Shown: positions 1 to 6,574, counted from the first letter of the stretch. The stretch: 8,530 nt of DNA from Firmicutes bacterium ZCTH02-B6 (GCA_002159155.1 LZRQ01000151.1:1-8530), one strand, 5' to 3'. A program made the numbers and translations. Notes: generated by a model not told the origin, from the letters alone.

Positions 1-320
1 CGGTGACCAACTTTCGCATCGCCGTGGACCGGCCCTTCAGCAACCAGCAGGGCGATCGGGAAACCGATTTCTTTCCCGTCGTCACCTGGCGGAAGCTCGC
101 GGAGACGTGTGCGCACAATCTGAGCAAGGGGCGCCTTGTAGCCGTTGAGGGCCGCCTGCAAAATCGCTCCTTCCAGGCGCAGGACGGCTCGACCCGCTGG
201 GTCACCGAGGTGGTGGCGGACAACGTTCGCTTCCTCGACTGGCCCAAGGACGGCCGACCTGACCCGGGCGCGGCAGTGGACCCCTTTGACGGCTTTGAAG
301 AGGACGAGGTCCCCTTCTAA
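1..320 (+). CDS. ssb: Single-stranded DNA-binding protein, 3' part (5' end outside window)
   Basis: This is the C-terminal part of a bacterial SSB, which coats single-stranded DNA in replication, repair and recombination. The visible reading frame gives the OB-fold segment VTNFRIAVDR, the WRKLAE helix start, the strand GRLVAVEGRLQ and then VVADNVRFLD, all in family order. The protein ends in the acidic tip DGFEEDEVPF, which in SSBs docks partner proteins. The GTG at position 3 is not taken as the start, because the family has about 25-30 residues (first beta strands) before VTNF, so the gene begins upstream of the window. The linker between the OB fold and the acidic tip is short, roughly 15-20 residues, compared with the long Gly/Pro/Gln-rich linker of many SSBs. 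The stop is TAA at 318-320, and rpsR begins 15 bases later, the usual ssb-rpsR pairing. Confidence 0.95.
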   Translation, partial: VTNFRIAVDRPFSNQQGDRETDFFPVVTWRKLAETCAHNLSKGRLVAVEGRLQNRSFQAQDGSTRWVTEVVADNVRFLDWPKDGRPDPGAAVDPFDGFEEDEVPF

Positions 321-335
321 ACGGGAGGGACAGGC

Positions 336-560
336 ATGCGGCGCGATCGGAAGCGCAAGAAGAAGGTCTGCGCATTTTGCGTGGACAAGATCGACTACGT
401 CGACTACAAGGAAACCGGCCGCCTGCGCCGTTACTTGACGGAGCGGGCCAAGATCCTGCCGCGGCGCATCACCGGCAATTGCGCCCGGCACCAGCGCCAG
501 CTCACGGTGGCTATCAAGCGGGCCCGGCAGTTGGCCCTGCTGCCCTATACCACCGACTGA
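336..560 (+). CDS. rpsR: 30S ribosomal protein S18
   Basis: A 74-residue S18 protein of the small ribosomal subunit, where the family binds 16S rRNA in the platform next to S6. The basic start MRRDRKRKKK is followed by CAFC (Cys12, Cys15), then YKETGRLRRYLTERAKILPRR, which is the S18 hallmark, and NCARHQRQL (Cys49, His52). The Cys-X2-Cys plus Cys-X2-His set makes this the zinc-binding (C+) form, as opposed to zinc-free paralogues. The start is ATG 336 with GGGAGGG at 323-329, six bases upstream. Length is normal for the family. It follows ssb by 15 bases and is presumably co-transcribed with ssb and an upstream rpsF, which is not in the window. A 13-bp hairpin lies about 30 bases after its stop. 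Confidence 0.97.
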   Translation: MRRDRKRKKKVCAFCVDKIDYVDYKETGRLRRYLTERAKILPRRITGNCARHQRQLTVAIKRARQLALLPYTTD

Positions 561-581
561 GGGTGCAGCCGGTTTTATAAC
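553..581 (+). promoter_or_regulatory. Weak candidate promoter after rpsR
   Basis: TATAAC at 576-581 matches the -10 consensus at five of six positions and sits in the only AT-rich patch around (GGTTTTATAACAGG). The hexamer 17 bases upstream, CCGACT, matches the -35 only at GAC. If real, transcription would begin near 588, so the message for the yybS operon would start with the 590-619 hairpin. This is inference from short matches only. Confidence 0.28.
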
Positions 582-589
582 AGGAGCAG

Positions 590-619
590 CAAAGGGTGGG
601 CCTTTTGGTCCACCCTTTG
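590..619 (+). terminator. Perfect 13-bp hairpin after rpsR, terminator-like but no U-tract
   Basis: The arm CAAAGGGTGGGCC (590-602) pairs with GGTCCACCCTTTG (607-619) around a TTTT loop; all pairs are Watson-Crick except one G-U. It lies 30 bases after the rpsR stop, where a terminator for the ssb-rpsR unit would be expected. The bases that follow (TCGCGTTGCGG) contain no run of T, so it is not a textbook intrinsic terminator. It could instead be a 3'-end stabiliser, a processing site or a 5' leader hairpin. Confidence 0.5.
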
Positions 620-728
620 TCGCGTTGCGGTCAATACCTGTTCAGGCTTCTCTCAGTAGATTCCATTTCTGTTCGCGAAGTTTCCACTCCCCGGCGTCAT
701 GCGCGGGGTGAAGGAAGGGTAAGCTTTG

Positions 729-908
729 GTGCCGAAGTTGGGCCGGAAGACGGAGGTGGTGGCGGTGCTGGATGTCGCCGCCCCCTGCCAAAGTATGGAC
801 CGCCAACCGATCGGGGTTGCCCGAGGAGCGCCGGCCGGCGTGGACGGCGGCGCGTTTCCGCTGGACCTTCTGCGCATTTCTTCTGCTGGAGAGGACGGGG
901 CGGGGTGA
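729..908 (+). CDS. Candidate small ORF upstream of yybS, unknown product
   Basis: A possible 59-residue protein starting at GTG 729 (TTG 726 is the codon before it). AAGGAAGGG at 711-719 lies nine bases upstream. The product reads VPKLGRKTEVVAVLDVAAPC and goes on without a motif, membrane segment or family I recognise. In support: by hand count about 76% of its codons end in G or C, with 19 of the first 20 doing so. The competing yybS frame over the same stretch gives about 56%. Its TGA stop (906-908) lies inside GGGGTGA, the likely ribosome binding site for the next gene, and also overlaps the alternative GTG start at 905 as GTGA. Against it: the product is Gly/Ala-rich, short, and could be a chance open frame in GC-rich DNA. 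It could act only as a translated leader peptide. Confidence 0.33.
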   Translation: MPKLGRKTEVVAVLDVAAPCQSMDRQPIGVARGAPAGVDGGAFPLDLLRISSAGEDGAG

Positions 909-913
909 ACGGC

Positions 914-1960
914 ATGGATCCCGAGCGGCCGTCCGAACAGGGGCGCGCCGCGGACGGCGTTGTGTTGGCCGTCCTCACCGTCCTGATGGCGTTGCTCGGA
1001 GCTCTTTTCCCGCTTCCCGTGTGGCTTGTGGCTCCGGTTCCGGTAGCCGTCCTGGCCTATCGTCACGGCTATGGCCTCAGTGTGGCAACGGCGGCGCTGG
1101 CCGTGTTGCTGGTCGGGTGGGTCGAACAGCAGGTGTTCGCGGGCTTGGCGCACGTCCTGCCTGCGGCGCAGCTGCGATACTCGCTCCTAGGGGTCATGGT
1201 CGCACCGGTGACGCTGGGCCTCATCGGCCTTGTCATCGGCGGTGCTTGGCGGGAAGGGATCAGCGCCGGCCGGACGTTGTGGATGGCCGTGCTGGCGGCG
1301 GTGCTGCCGGGAGCCGCCACGTGGCTTTGGGTGCACCTTGTACACGGAGTCGACCTCGTGGCGGTCTTCATCGACAACTCTCTGCTGTTGGCCAGGACCT
1401 TGATGGAGCAGGCCGCCCAGAGCGCGCCTGCGGCCGAGGCGTTGGCCGACTGGCGGCTTATGATCGAAAGCGCCGAGCGCAGCTTTCCCCTGGTAAGGCC
1501 CTTCTTGCCGGGAACGCTGGTCGCGGCGGCCAGCTGCGTGGCGGCCGTTGACATGGCTTTGACACGGGCCTTTTTGGTGCGGTTAGGAGACGATCCCCCG
1601 TGGTTCCCGCCCTTTGCCCGGTGGCGGTTTCCGTGGCCGCTGGCGCTCGGATTTGTCGCCGGCCAAGGCCTCTTGCTCGCAGGATCTGCCATGGGCCACG
1701 CGGGGTTGATCATCGCCGGGGAAAACATGCGGGTCATGTTCCACTTGCTGTTTGCCGCCCAAGGCTTGGCAGTGGGCTGGTACTTGCTGGAGCGGCGACT
1801 GCCGGCTGTGGGGCGCGTCTTGGTGCTCGGGCTGGTGTTTATCGTGGCGCCGGCCGTTGCGGCGTGGACCGGCGTTTTGGACACGTGGTTCAACTTTCGC
1901 CGGCTTCCCCCGCAACCAGACGGGAGCAGGCCGGAGGCCGGGACAGGTGGCGAGACGTAG
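914..1960 (+). CDS. yybS: YybS-like DUF2232 polytopic membrane protein
   Basis: A 348-residue integral membrane protein of the DUF2232/YybS family, whose biochemical role is not established. About eight or nine hydrophobic segments are visible, roughly at residues 15-33, 36-50, 55-75, 90-110, 122-143, 203-225, 241-260, 272-292 and 301-320. A longer hydrophilic stretch lies around 155-195. The C-terminal part carries what I take as the family signature: WRFPWPLALGFVAGQGLLLAG, then FHLLFAAQGLAVGWYLLERR, and near the end DTWFNFRRL. ATG 914 is chosen because GGGGTGA (902-908) lies five bases upstream; GTG 905 with GGAGAGG (888-894) is a close alternative that adds three residues. An open frame extends back to 596 but is not protein-like. 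The position after ssb-rpsR and before rplI matches yybS in Firmicutes, but the gdpP/yybT gene that usually follows is absent. Family call fairly firm, function unknown. Confidence 0.85.
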   Translation: MDPERPSEQGRAADGVVLAVLTVLMALLGALFPLPVWLVAPVPVAVLAYRHGYGLSVATAALAVLLVGWVEQQVFAGLAHVLPAAQLRYSLLGVMVAPVTLGLIGLVIGGAWREGISAGRTLWMAVLAAVLPGAATWLWVHLVHGVDLVAVFIDNSLLLARTLMEQAAQSAPAAEALADWRLMIESAERSFPLVRPFLPGTLVAAASCVAAVDMALTRAFLVRLGDDPPWFPPFARWRFPWPLALGFVAGQGLLLAGSAMGHAGLIIAGENMRVMFHLLFAAQGLAVGWYLLERRLPAVGRVLVLGLVFIVAPAVAAWTGVLDTWFNFRRLPPQPDGSRPEAGTGGET

Positions 1961-1974
1961 TCGACAAGTAGTCA

Positions 1975-1993
1975 AGGCGCCCCCGCGGCGCCT
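1975..1993 (+). promoter_or_regulatory. Hairpin just before the rplI ribosome binding site
   Basis: AGGCGCC (1975-1981) pairs perfectly with GGCGCCT (1987-1993) around the loop CCCGC. It ends exactly where the purine tract GGGGGGAG (1994-2001) of rplI begins, in the 50-base gap after yybS. It might modulate L9 translation or mark an RNA processing site. There is no T-run, so a terminator is unlikely. Confidence 0.35.
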
Positions 1994-2010
1994 GGGGGGA
2001 GACGGGGCGG

Positions 2011-2457
2011 ATGAAGGTCATCCTGCTGAAAGACGTCAAGAACCTGGGCAAGAAAAATGATGTAATCGACGTGGCCGAGGGCTATGCCCGCAACTACCTG
2101 ATTCCCCGGGGGCTGGCCGCCGAGGCCAGCACCGCCAACCTCCGGCAGCGGGAGCAGGAGTTGGCCACGCAAAGCCGCAAGCGCCAGCGAGAGGAGGAGC
2201 AAGCCCAGGCCATCGCCCAGAAGCTCGCGGGCCTGCGGCTGCAGATCAAGGTCAAGGCGGGCGAAGGCGGCCGCTTGTTTGGTTCGGTGACCAGCGGCGA
2301 CCTGGCCAAGGAGCTGGAGCGCCATGGAATCACCGTCGACAAGCGCCGCATCGAGCTGGACGAGCCCATCAAGCAGGTGGGCAGCTACCAAATCCCGGTG
2401 AAACTGTACCCCGGCGTGCAGGCCACGCTGGCGGTCACCGTGGTGGGAGAAGCCTGA
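2011..2457 (+). CDS. rplI: 50S ribosomal protein L9
   Basis: A full-length L9 of 148 residues. It starts MKVILLKDVKNLGKKNDVID and continues with the N-terminal rRNA-binding signature GYARNYLIPRGLA (24-36). A charged, Gln/Glu/Arg-rich connecting helix (about 41-75) follows, then the C-terminal domain with GGRLFGSVTSGDLA (86-99). L9 binds 23S rRNA near the L1 stalk and reaches out from the ribosome, and it helps keep the reading frame. The start is ATG 2011 with GGGGGGAG at 1994-2001, nine bases upstream. Its TGA stop shares one base with the ATG of the protease gene (TGATG, 2455-2459), so the two are probably translationally coupled. Confidence 0.97.
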   Translation: MKVILLKDVKNLGKKNDVIDVAEGYARNYLIPRGLAAEASTANLRQREQELATQSRKRQREEEQAQAIAQKLAGLRLQIKVKAGEGGRLFGSVTSGDLAKELERHGITVDKRRIELDEPIKQVGSYQIPVKLYPGVQATLAVTVVGEA

Positions 2458-4394
2458 TGGGCATTTTCAAGCGGCCGCGCCCTGAAGGGCGGGCCGCGGC
2501 GCCGGAGCTTTTGCGCCGCGCCGGGGACGAGTTGGTGCGCCGTCGCATCCAAGCGCTGTGGGAGCTTATGGCGCGCATTCACGGTTCGGACCGGTTGGTG
2601 CTCAAGGCCGGCAAGCTCAATGCCCTGCAAGACATGCGCGCGGAGGATCCGGGCCGGCAGCTGGTCGCGTTGCAGCGCCTCATCCATGAAGACCCGACCA
2701 TCGACCAGCCGCCGGAGCCCGACCGGCTGCCGGAAGCCCTGGATGAGCTGGAGGAGGCCGTCGCGGACCTCCTCGCGCGCAAGCACCTGGAAGCTCAAAT
2801 CGAGCAGCGGGTCGCGGAGCGCATGCAGGCCCGGCACGAGGAATACCTTCAGGAGCTGCGGCTGCAGGTGCTCAAAGAGGAGACGGGTCCCGACAACGCT
2901 CACACCCTCAAGAAGCTGGCGACCCTGGAAAAGCTGGACCAGCGCCGCCTGTCGCGCTCGGTGGCGGAGGTATTGCGCCCGCGTTCCTTAAGCGAGGTCG
3001 TCGGCCAGGAGCGGGCCATCGAGGCGCTCATGGCCAGGGTGTGTTCGCCGTTCCCATCGCATGTACTGATTTACGGCCCGCCGGGCGTCGGCAAGACGAC
3101 GGTGGCGCGGCTGGTGCTTGAGGAGGCTAAGCGGCGCCCGTACACTCCTTTTGCTGAGGACGCGCCCTTTGTCGAGGTCAACGGCGCCACCCTGCGCTGG
3201 GACCCGCGGGAAGTGACAAACCCGCTCTTGGGTTCGGTGCATGATCCCATCTACCAGGGCGCGCGCCGGGAGCTGGCCGATAGCGCCGTTCCCGAGCCGA
3301 AACCGGGCCTGGTGACCGAGGCCCACGGCGGCGTGCTTTTCATCGACGAGATCGGCGAGTTGGATCCGCTGCTGCAAAACAAGCTGCTTAAGGTGCTTGA
3401 GGATAAGCGGGTGTATTTTGACTCCGCGTACTACGATCCCGACGATCCCAAGGTGCCACGGTACATCCGCAAGCTGTTTGAGGAAGGGGCGCCCGCCGAC
3501 TTTGTCCTCATTGGCGCGACGACGCGCTCGCCCGACGAGATCAACCCCGCCCTTCGTTCCCGCTGCGCGGAAGTGTTTTTTGACCCGCTCACCGAGGAGC
3601 AGGTATGCCAGATCGTCATGCAGGCCGCGGAGCGCCTCGGGGTGGAGTTGGACGCGGACGTGCCGGCGCGCATCGGCCGCTACATCGCTGAGGGCCGCAT
3701 GGCGACTCGGCTTTTGGCCGACGCCTACAGCCTTGTCTTGCACCGCACCGGCGGCCGGCAGCCTGTACGGATTCGCGCCGAGGATGTGACCGAGGTGGCC
3801 CATCTGAGCCGCTTGTCGAGCTTGTCGCCGACGCGGATCGGTCCCCTGTCGGAAATCGGGCGGGCATTAGGTCTAGGCGTCAGCCGCTACGTCGGTTCGG
3901 TCGTGGAGATCGAGGCGGTAGCCTTCCCAGCCCGGGAGCCGGGCAAAGGCAAGGTGCGGTTCAACGAGACGGCCGGCACCATGTACCGGGACTCGGTGTT
4001 CAACGTCGCTTCCGTCGTGCGCAAGGTGGCGGGCATCGACTTGTCCGACTGGGACGTGCACGTCAACGTGGTGGGCGGAGGGCGCATCGATGGCCCTTCC
4101 GCGGGAGCGGCCATTTTTGTCGCGGTTTTGAGCGCGATCCAGGGGCGCCCGGTGCGGCAGGACACGGCCATGACGGGCGAGATTTCCATCCAAGGCCTCA
4201 TCCGCCCTGTGGGCGGTGTCTACGAAAAGCTGCACGGTGCCCGGAGGGCAGGCTTAAAGCGGGTCCTGATCCCGGCGGACAACGCCGCCGAGATCGGCGC
4301 CGGGCTTGCGGGGGTGGAAGTGGTGGCTGTCGCCACCGTGGGAGACATTTTGCCGCACGTGTTTGCGCAAGAGGAGGCGGCCAGAGGTGCCTGA
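2457..4394 (+). CDS. lonC: Lon-family ATP-dependent protease, LonC type
   Basis: A 645-residue AAA+ serine protease. It lacks the large LonA N-terminal substrate domain and instead has a helical, partly coiled-coil region (about 20-165, rich in Leu/Glu/Arg/Gln). The ATPase domain follows, with Walker A GPPGVGKT (207-214, Lys213), Walker B VLFIDE (293-298) and the arginine-finger region NPALRSRC. The C-terminal Lon protease domain holds DGPSAGAA with the probable catalytic Ser548, and PVGGVYEK with Lys591. The 43-residue Ser-Lys distance is the same as in E. coli Lon (679/722). This architecture fits the LonB/LonC group; length, N-terminal helices and the place after rplI favour LonC, a family described only in endospore formers, over LonB. 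ATG 2457 overlaps the rplI stop, with GGGAGA at 2445-2450. A membrane anchor, as in archaeal LonB, is not visible. Substrates are unknown. The protease assignment is firm, the LonC subtype probable. Confidence 0.88.
   Translation: MGIFKRPRPEGRAAAPELLRRAGDELVRRRIQALWELMARIHGSDRLVLKAGKLNALQDMRAEDPGRQLVALQRLIHEDPTIDQPPEPDRLPEALDELEEAVADLLARKHLEAQIEQRVAERMQARHEEYLQELRLQVLKEETGPDNAHTLKKLATLEKLDQRRLSRSVAEVLRPRSLSEVVGQERAIEALMARVCSPFPSHVLIYGPPGVGKTTVARLVLEEAKRRPYTPFAEDAPFVEVNGATLRWDPREVTNPLLGSVHDPIYQGARRELADSAVPEPKPGLVTEAHGGVLFIDEIGELDPLLQNKLLKVLEDKRVYFDSAYYDPDDPKVPRYIRKLFEEGAPADFVLIGATTRSPDEINPALRSRCAEVFFDPLTEEQVCQIVMQAAERLGVELDADVPARIGRYIAEGRMATRLLADAYSLVLHRTGGRQPVRIRAEDVTEVAHLSRLSSLSPTRIGPLSEIGRALGLGVSRYVGSVVEIEAVAFPAREPGKGKVRFNETAGTMYRDSVFNVASVVRKVAGIDLSDWDVHVNVVGGGRIDGPSAGAAIFVAVLSAIQGRPVRQDTAMTGEISIQGLIRPVGGVYEKLHGARRAGLKRVLIPADNAAEIGAGLAGVEVVAVATVGDILPHVFAQEEAARGA
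4370..4377 (+). promoter_or_regulatory. Ribosome binding site fixing the aroE start
   Basis: AGAGGAGG lies inside the last codons of the protease gene, nine bases before GTG 4387. It is the only good purine tract before the conserved AroE N-terminus (VVGIIGWPVAHSLSP), so it decides the start in favour of GTG 4387 over upstream ATG 4306, which would add 27 residues that look like out-of-frame protease sequence. Confidence 0.6.
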
Positions 4395-5301
4395 CGCGCG
4401 GGCGCGCGACTTGACGGGCGAAGCGGCGGTAGTAGGCATCATAGGCTGGCCGGTGGCCCACTCCCTGTCGCCACTGATGCATAACCGGGCCTTCGCGCAC
4501 CTCGATATGAACTGGGTCTACGTGCCGTTTGCCGTGCGGCCCGAAAATCTGGAAGCGGCTGTCGCGGGCCTGCGGGCGCTGTCGGTGCGGGGCTTCAACG
4601 TGACGATCCCCCACAAGACGGCGATCATCCCCTTTCTTGATCAGTTGACCCCGGCCGCGGCGGCCATCGGCGCGGTCAATACCGTCATCAACCGGGACGG
4701 GTGGCTCGTGGGGGACAACACCGACGGCCTCGGCTTCCTGCAAAGCCTCTGGGAGGGGGCCGAGTTTGACCCGGCGGGCAGCCGCGTCGTCATCCTCGGT
4801 GCCGGCGGCGCCGCCCGGGCCGTGGCGGTAACCTTGGCCGACGCCGGAGCGACCCGGATCGTCGTCGCCAACCGCACTGTGGCCCGGGCGCAAGAGCTCG
4901 CGAGCGTGGTGCGAAGCCGTGGCGCCCAGGCGGAGGCCGTGCCCGTTGGCAGTCCATTGCTCGAGGACGAGCTGGCCGCGGCGGATCTCCTGGTTCAGAC
5001 GACACCCGCGGGCATGGAGAAGGCCGGCATGGCCGGGGAGAGCAGCGGGGGCGAAGCGCCCGCCGCTCCGCCTGTGCCGGAAAGCTGGCTCCGTCCGCCG
5101 TTGATTGTATGCGATATTGTGTACACACCACCGGAAACGCCCTTGCTGGCAGCGGCCCGGCGCCGGGGACTGCGGGTCGTGCCGGGATGGGGAATGCTTC
5201 TTTACCAAGGCGCGGCGGCCTTTGAGCGCTGGACGGGGCGGCCGCCGCCGGTGGCCGTCATGCGCGATGCCCTTTTGGAAGCGCTGGATGCGGGACGCTG
5301 A
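4387..5301 (+). CDS. aroE: Shikimate dehydrogenase (NADP+)
   Basis: A 304-residue shikimate dehydrogenase, which reduces 3-dehydroshikimate to shikimate with NADPH in the cytoplasmic route to chorismate and aromatic amino acids. Shikimate-site motifs are GWPVAHSLSPLMHN (Ser26, Ser28), NVTIPHK with catalytic Lys77, GAVNTV (96-101) and NTDGLGF with Asp113. The cofactor domain shows the glycine loop GAGGAARA (138-145) and ANRT (161-164). The C-terminal signature is GWGMLLYQGAAAFERWTG (267-284). NRT after the second beta strand fits the NADP preference of AroE over the NAD-using YdiB type. The protein is about 25 residues longer than usual, through a short N-terminal extension and a Gly/Ala/Pro-rich insert around 215-235. 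The GTG start overlaps the protease gene by eight bases, so the gene is part of the same operon. Enzyme call is firm. Confidence 0.95.
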   Translation: MPDARARDLTGEAAVVGIIGWPVAHSLSPLMHNRAFAHLDMNWVYVPFAVRPENLEAAVAGLRALSVRGFNVTIPHKTAIIPFLDQLTPAAAAIGAVNTVINRDGWLVGDNTDGLGFLQSLWEGAEFDPAGSRVVILGAGGAARAVAVTLADAGATRIVVANRTVARAQELASVVRSRGAQAEAVPVGSPLLEDELAAADLLVQTTPAGMEKAGMAGESSGGEAPAAPPVPESWLRPPLIVCDIVYTPPETPLLAAARRRGLRVVPGWGMLLYQGAAAFERWTGRPPPVAVMRDALLEALDAGR

Positions 5302-5336
5302 ATCTTGCCCGATCTTTTCAAGGAGGCACAACTGGC

Positions 5337-6524
5337 ATGTCTGACAAGCGGTACGGGGAGCTGCGGCCCGGGCGCCGCATCCTCATGGCCCCCGGTCCCA
5401 CCGAGCTCGACCCTCGGGTGCTGCGGGCGTTGGCCACGCCCGTCGTCGGCCACCTGGACCCCGATTTTCTCAACATCATGAACGACACACGCGACCTGAT
5501 CCGCTCCGCCTTCGCCACCAGCAACTATCTGACCGTGGCCATGTCAGGCACCGGCAGCGCGGGCATGGAGACGTGCCTGGTCAACTTGCTGGAACCCGGC
5601 GATCGGGCGGTCATCTGCGTCAACGGCGCATTTGGCCAGCGCATGGTGGACATCGTCGAGCGCACCGGTGCCGAGGCCATCGTGGTGCACGCTCCTTGGG
5701 GCCGCACCGTTGACCCGGCGGACGTGGAAAACGCCCTCAAGCAGGGCGGGGTAAAGATTGTGGCCCTGGTGCACGTGGAGACGTCCACGGGCGTCTGGCA
5801 GCCGGTGGAGGAGATCGCGGCGCTGGCCCGGTCCTACGACGCCCTGGTGGTGCTAGATGCGGTTTCCTCCCTCGGCGGCGTCCCGGTGCCGGTGGACGCC
5901 TGGCAGGTGGACGCGGCTTATAGCGGTTCGCAAAAGTGCCTGAGCGCCCCGCCGGGGCTCGCGCCCGTGACCATGAGCGAGCGCGCCAGGGCGGCCATCG
6001 GGCGGCGCCGCACCAAGGTCCAGAGCTGGTACCTGGACCTGACCATGATCGAGAACTACTGGGGGGAAGCCCGGGCGTACCACCACACCGCTCCCATTTC
6101 CATGGTGTACGCCTTGCGGGAGGCCCTGCGCATCGCCGAAGAAGAGGGCTGGGAAAACCGCTGGCGGCGGCATATGCGCCTCGGCAGGGCCCTGCAGGCG
6201 GGGCTCGAAGCCATGGGGCTTACGCTCATTGCACCGCCCGAGTACCGAGCGCCCATGGTCACCGCGGTGCGAGTGCCGGAAGGCGTCGACGAGCTGGCCG
6301 TGCGGCGGCAGCTTTTGACCGACTATGGCCTCGAAATCGCCGGCGGCCTCGGTGAGTTTAAAGGCCGGGCATGGCGCATTGGCCTGATGGGCAACTCGTG
6401 CCAGTGGAGGAACGTGGTCCTGTGCCTGACGGCCCTCAGCGTCGCCCTGCGGGCCCAAGGGTACAATGCCTCTGCTGACGAGGCGGTCGCGGCGGCCCAG
6501 GCCATCCTGTCGGCCAACAACTAG
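5337..6524 (+). CDS. Class-V PLP aminotransferase, alanine/serine-glyoxylate type
   Basis: A 395-residue pyridoxal-phosphate enzyme of the alanine-glyoxylate / serine-pyruvate / PucG aminotransferase family. Seen in order: the N-terminal APGPTELDPRV (18-28), the phosphate-binding SGTGSAGME (70-78), VLDAVSSLGG with cofactor-binding Asp174, SGSQKCLSAPPGLA with Lys200 as the probable Schiff-base lysine, and WRIGLMGN with Arg347, equivalent to the carboxylate-binding arginine of AGT. Length is typical. The likely reaction is transfer of an amino group from alanine or serine to glyoxylate, giving glycine; the exact donor cannot be read from the sequence, and ureidoglycine (PucG) is less likely because no purine-degradation genes are near. 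ATG 5337 has AAGGAGG at 5320-5326, ten bases upstream. It follows aroE by 35 bases without a visible promoter, so it is probably the last gene of that operon before the 6543-6574 hairpin. Confidence 0.88.
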   Translation: MSDKRYGELRPGRRILMAPGPTELDPRVLRALATPVVGHLDPDFLNIMNDTRDLIRSAFATSNYLTVAMSGTGSAGMETCLVNLLEPGDRAVICVNGAFGQRMVDIVERTGAEAIVVHAPWGRTVDPADVENALKQGGVKIVALVHVETSTGVWQPVEEIAALARSYDALVVLDAVSSLGGVPVPVDAWQVDAAYSGSQKCLSAPPGLAPVTMSERARAAIGRRRTKVQSWYLDLTMIENYWGEARAYHHTAPISMVYALREALRIAEEEGWENRWRRHMRLGRALQAGLEAMGLTLIAPPEYRAPMVTAVRVPEGVDELAVRRQLLTDYGLEIAGGLGEFKGRAWRIGLMGNSCQWRNVVLCLTALSVALRAQGYNASADEAVAAAQAILSANN

Positions 6525-6542
6525 ACCCGGTTGCGGAACGCG

Positions 6543-6574
6543 GTCCGTGGGCCCGCGCTGCCGGGCCCACGGGC
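6543..6574 (+). terminator. Strong GC hairpin after the aminotransferase gene, no U-tract
   Basis: CCGTGGGCCCG (6545-6555) pairs perfectly with CGGGCCCACGG (6562-6572) around a six-base loop, and G6543-C6574 plus a T-G wobble extend the stem. It starts 18 bases after the aminotransferase stop and is followed by TTGAGTGG, not by a T-run. Position and strength suggest it ends the transcript of the preceding operon, possibly by a U-independent or Rho-assisted route. Confidence 0.55.

Larger units (their letters stand above)
561..913. other. Intergenic/leader region between rpsR and the yybS-like gene
   Basis: About 350 bases with no certain gene. In order it holds a -10-like TATAAC (576-581), a perfect hairpin (590-619), a smaller hairpin with a CCCCG/CGGGG stem (689-693 with 704-708), and a purine-rich AAGGAAGGG (711-719). 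After these come a candidate small ORF (729-908), a short CAACC/GGTTG inverted repeat (804-808 with 815-819) and a 12-base palindrome CGCCGGCCGGCG (829-840). The yybS frame also stays open back to 596, but its translation there is Arg/Gly/Pro-rich and unlike any YybS N-terminus. I recognise no known riboswitch consensus. Confidence 0.6.

Noticed and set aside
829..840. 12-base palindrome CGCCGGCCGGCG as an operator
   Set aside because: Such GC palindromes arise easily in this base composition, and it lies within the candidate small ORF without any other operator-like feature.
596..913. Extended N-terminus of the yybS-like protein starting at GTG 596
   Set aside because: The start would fall inside the 590-619 hairpin without a ribosome binding site, and the extra residues are Arg/Gly/Pro-rich and not part of the family.
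653..1153. Long open frames on the minus strand opposite yybS (also 1069-1893)
   Set aside because: They lie antisense to a recognisable membrane protein, have Arg/Pro/Ala/His-rich translations with no family pattern, and are expected in GC-rich DNA.
4306..4386. ATG 4306 as start of aroE
   Set aside because: It lies 89 bases inside the protease gene, has no good purine tract, and adds residues absent from AroE; GTG 4387 has a good ribosome binding site.
4198..5331. 377-codon minus-strand open frame opposite aroE
   Set aside because: AroE on the + strand carries all its motifs over the whole stretch; the antisense product is Arg/Gln/His/Pro-rich and unlike a folded protein.
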